A DNA stretch of 64,000 bases from Accumulibacter phosphatis (GTDB lineage: Bacteria > Pseudomonadota > Gammaproteobacteria > Burkholderiales > Rhodocyclaceae): contig NC_013194.1 of assembly GCF_000024165.1 (NCBI RefSeq), positions 2,728,001-2,792,000 on the forward strand. The letters run 5' to 3'. The notes beneath the pieces were generated by a model. The model saw only the letters and a program-made list of their open reading frames with translations, searched no databases and was not told where the DNA came from. The position numbers were made by a program, and so were the translations under genes. Shown here piece after piece: positions 62,007 through 64,000 of the stretch. Position 1 is the first letter of the stretch; each line of letters begins with the position of its first letter.

Positions 62007-62214
62007 CCCCAGCGACCCCGCTAAGCTGCCGGCACCTGCCGGCACCTGGCGGCGGGCCGACTCACCTCGATATGATGCTTCGTCGGGTGAGCAACAGCGC
62101 ACCGGCTGTTGCATCGAATCTGTTCCGCTTGCGTCAGCAGCGTCGAGCCCGCTCAGTAGAGCGCGTGGTAGATGCCCGGGGAATAGTTGTCGGTAGGGCC
62201 ATCCGCCGTCGCAT

Positions 62215-63399
62215 TCAAAGCCGACAGGCGAGGATGTCCGTAAGCTCCGCGTCGGTGAGGACAATCGGGTTGGTCTTCATGCTGCCTCCCCGGCTGGCCG
62301 CGACGATGCGCGGCAGATCGCTCTCGCCGATGCCGTACGCGGCGAGCCGCGGCAGCGCGAGTTCCACTTCCCAGCGGCGCAGGCTGTCGACGAGGAAGGC
62401 GCGCGCCTCAGAGCCGCTCAGGCCCTTCTGCATCGCGAAGCGGCGCCCGATCTCGCCGTATTTCGGCAGCGCCGGATGGTCGGGTGCGCGTGCTTCAAGC
62501 GCCGCGATGTTGCTTGCCGTGGCTGCCGCTACCAGGGTGCCGCAGACGACGCCATGCGGAATCGGGAAGAAGGCGCCGAGTGGCGAGGCGAGACCATGCA
62601 CCGCACCGAGCCCGGTCTGTGCCAGGCAGATACCCGACACCAGCGAGGCATAGGCCATCGGCGCGCGCGCCGCGGCCGACTGCTGGCGATGCAGCGCCGG
62701 CAGGGCGTCGCGCGCGGCCATGATCCCGGAGCGGGCGAGGGCGTCGGTCAGTGGGTTGGCGCGCGTGGACACGAAGGACTCGAGGATCTGCGTAAAGGCG
62801 TCCAGGCCGTCGGCGGCGATCAGCGCCGGCGGGCAGGTGGCGAGCAGATCCGGATCGACGATCGCCCATTCGGCGACCAACCGGTCATCGCGGAAGGATT
62901 TCTTGAAGCCGCCGGGAGCCGTCAGCACCGCGTTCTTCGTCGCCTCCGAACCGGTCCCGGCGGTGGTCGGCACGGCGATGAACGGCGTTGACGGTCCGCG
63001 ATAGGGCAGTTCCGGACCGACGCCCTCGAGGTGGTCCATCACCGAGTTGCCGGGCCGCAGCAGGCCGGCGATGGCCTTCGCCGCATCGAGCGCGCTGCCG
63101 CCGCCGATGCCGACTACCGCGTCGAACGGCGTTCCGCGCAGCGCGGCGACCGTCGCATCGACGAACTCCGGCGACGGCTCACCCGACACCCTGACCTGCT
63201 CCCACGCCAGGCCGCGCTGGCGAAGCTGCGCGAACAAGCGCGTTCCCGCTTCCGACTCGGCGAACGAGCGCAGGCCGGTGACGATGAGGAGATGGTTGCC
63301 GTAGCCGGCAGCGATCTCCGGCAGTTTTTCCAGCGCGCCGCTGCCGAATTCGATGCGCGGCAGGCGGGCGATCGAGAAGGGAAAGAAATTGCCGCTCAT
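62215..63399 (-). CDS. Iron-containing (group III) alcohol dehydrogenase
   Basis: 394 aa. The NAD-binding motif GIGGGSALDAAKAIAGLL is at 98-115 and the substrate loop VPTTAGTGSEATKNAV at 143-158. Expected metal ligands are D200, a residue at 204, H268 and H282. Here residue 204 is Gln (DAFTQILESF) instead of the usual His, whereas HGLASPLGAFFPIPHG is intact, so the metal site is altered. This variant occurs in some members of the superfamily. It overlaps the upstream ABM-domain gene by four bases (ATGA). Confidence 0.87.
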   Translation of the reverse strand: MSGNFFPFSIARLPRIEFGSGALEKLPEIAAGYGNHLLIVTGLRSFAESEAGTRLFAQLRQRGLAWEQVRVSGEPSPEFVDATVAALRGTPFDAVVGIGGGSALDAAKAIAGLLRPGNSVMDHLEGVGPELPYRGPSTPFIAVPTTAGTGSEATKNAVLTAPGGFKKSFRDDRLVAEWAIVDPDLLATCPPALIAADGLDAFTQILESFVSTRANPLTDALARSGIMAARDALPALHRQQSAAARAPMAYASLVSGICLAQTGLGAVHGLASPLGAFFPIPHGVVCGTLVAAATASNIAALEARAPDHPALPKYGEIGRRFAMQKGLSGSEARAFLVDSLRRWEVELALPRLAAYGIGESDLPRIVAASRGGSMKTNPIVLTDAELTDILACRL

Positions 63400-63689
63400 G
63401 CGGGAAATAGTCCATTCATCGGCTCGCCGCGGCGTGGCTCGGCCATCATGTCGGCGACCGCCGTACGCCAGGCGAGATAGTGCGCGGTCTCCTTGTGCGC
63501 GGCGGCGTCGGCGGCCGACGCGTAGGCCTCGTAGAGGATCAAGCGCGTCGGGTCGTCGGGCGCCTGCAGGACATCGAAGCGACGGTTGCCCGCTTCGCTG
63601 ACCGAGGCCTCGTGGTTCGCGCGCGTTGCCGCGATGAAGGCGTCGAGATGCTCCGGCCGGACCCGGACATGGACGAGCGTGACATGCAT
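63396..63689 (-). CDS. Antibiotic biosynthesis monooxygenase (ABM) domain protein
   Basis: 97 aa, one dimeric alpha-beta ferredoxin-like ABM fold: VTLVHVRVRPEHLDAFIAAT at the start, then RFDVLQAPDDPTRLILYEAYASAADAAAHKETAHYLAWR with the HK/HxxxxH region. LsrG-like quinol or small-molecule monooxygenases have this shape. The ATG region is translationally coupled (four-base overlap) to the Fe-type alcohol dehydrogenase, suggesting that the two act on the same aldehyde or alcohol. Substrate is not deducible. Confidence 0.85.
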   Translation of the reverse strand: MHVTLVHVRVRPEHLDAFIAATRANHEASVSEAGNRRFDVLQAPDDPTRLILYEAYASAADAAAHKETAHYLAWRTAVADMMAEPRRGEPMNGLFPA

Positions 63690-63825
63690 GGTGGTCTCCC
63701 GTGAGTTGTCCGGAGAATTCTACACTCCGCATGCTGGCTGTACGCGCGCAATGACGGTTGCCCCGACCGGGATGGCCGGCGCCGTTGCCGCGATGCACGC
63801 CATGTGCCTGAGCGTCAGGCGGGCT

Positions 63826-64000
63826 TCATCGACCCTGTAGATCGGGCAGCGTCACCTGCAGCAGGAGGACACGGTCATTGTAGGTGTCGACCACCCAGAG
63901 ATGAGGCGCGCGTGCCACGACCGCCTCCGGCTTCCTGAAGGCGTTCGCGCCACGCCCCGGTTGGCTGGTGCCGAGGACGCCGAGCAGGCGATGCCGGTGG
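63826..64000 (-). CDS. NHL-repeat protein, C-terminal end (cut by window edge)
   Basis: Only the last 57 codons lie in the window, on the minus strand, ending in TGA at 63826-63828. The visible sequence LLGVLGTSQPGRGANAFRKP, then AVVARAPHLWVVDTYNDRVLLL, is a textbook NHL beta-propeller blade (with the WVVDTxNDRV strand). The start is outside the window. NHL proteins are often extracellular or envelope binding propellers. It lies upstream of the ABM gene, with a 136-base gap. Confidence 0.75.
   Translation of the reverse strand, partial: HRHRLLGVLGTSQPGRGANAFRKPEAVVARAPHLWVVDTYNDRVLLLQVTLPDLQGR

Overview
The window is GC-rich chromosomal DNA with dense, tightly packed genes, many joined by 4-base ATGA/GTGA overlaps. 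Gene content points to a betaproteobacterium, most likely of the Rhodocyclales (Azoarcus/Dechloromonas/Accumulibacter type). The main signs are the cluster mdh / gntR / sdhCDAB-sdhE-gltA / odhAB-lpdA, a sigma54 promoter in front of a PEP-CTERM-like (VPLPA-type) exported protein, and a full recCBD operon. The taxon is an inference from layout and protein flavour. No rRNA, tRNA, CRISPR array, phage or insertion sequence was recognised.

Layout. 0-6.4 kb: a dienoyl-CoA isomerase-like crotonase, an AEC transporter, folE, a nitronate monooxygenase-like flavoprotein, rlmJ, a MazG-type pyrophosphohydrolase and a CitE-like lyase. 6.4-19.2 kb: the TCA block. mdh runs leftward from a good sigma70 promoter. 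A GntR/UTRA regulator, sdhCDAB, sdhE and gltA run rightward to a strong terminator, followed by odhA-odhB-lpdA and a second terminator. 19.3-20.2 kb: a sigma54-driven VPLPA/PEP-CTERM-like protein. 20.2-29.1 kb: an MBL hydrolase; a small dithiol redoxin divergent from a MarR regulator with a cysteine cluster, with two perfect palindromes between them; an operon with an SRPBCC protein, a large unknown lipoprotein and an EEP phosphatase; a patatin; an EamA transporter; an alpha/beta hydrolase; and a YdcH protein. 29.1-36.4 kb: azlCD, an orphan small protein, greB, htpG (with a near-perfect heat-shock promoter), a hypoxanthine-DNA glycosylase, a cysteine-repeat secreted protein and an orphan GspE/PilB-type ATPase. 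36.4-48.5 kb: katG, a tiny membrane protein and recC-recB-recD. 48.8-52.0 kb: a lipoprotein, leuE and an HD-GYP protein.

52.2-59 kb is the accessory-looking part. It carries a two-gene unit that encodes a TIR-domain/SAM-methyltransferase fusion followed by a permuted NlpC/P60 (YiiX-type) papain-like enzyme. I do not recognise this pair as any described system, and it is the best candidate here for a new conflict or signalling module. Next to it are an unknown exported protein, two decayed surface-protein genes (a collagen-like lipoprotein and a broken exported protein) and an SbmA/BacA-like ABC exporter. 59-64 kb: a LysR regulator divergent from an MFS transporter and thioesterase, an Fe-type alcohol dehydrogenase coupled to an ABM-fold protein, and the end of an NHL-repeat protein cut by the window edge.

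Most long antisense reading frames in this GC-rich DNA are shadows of real genes and are not listed.
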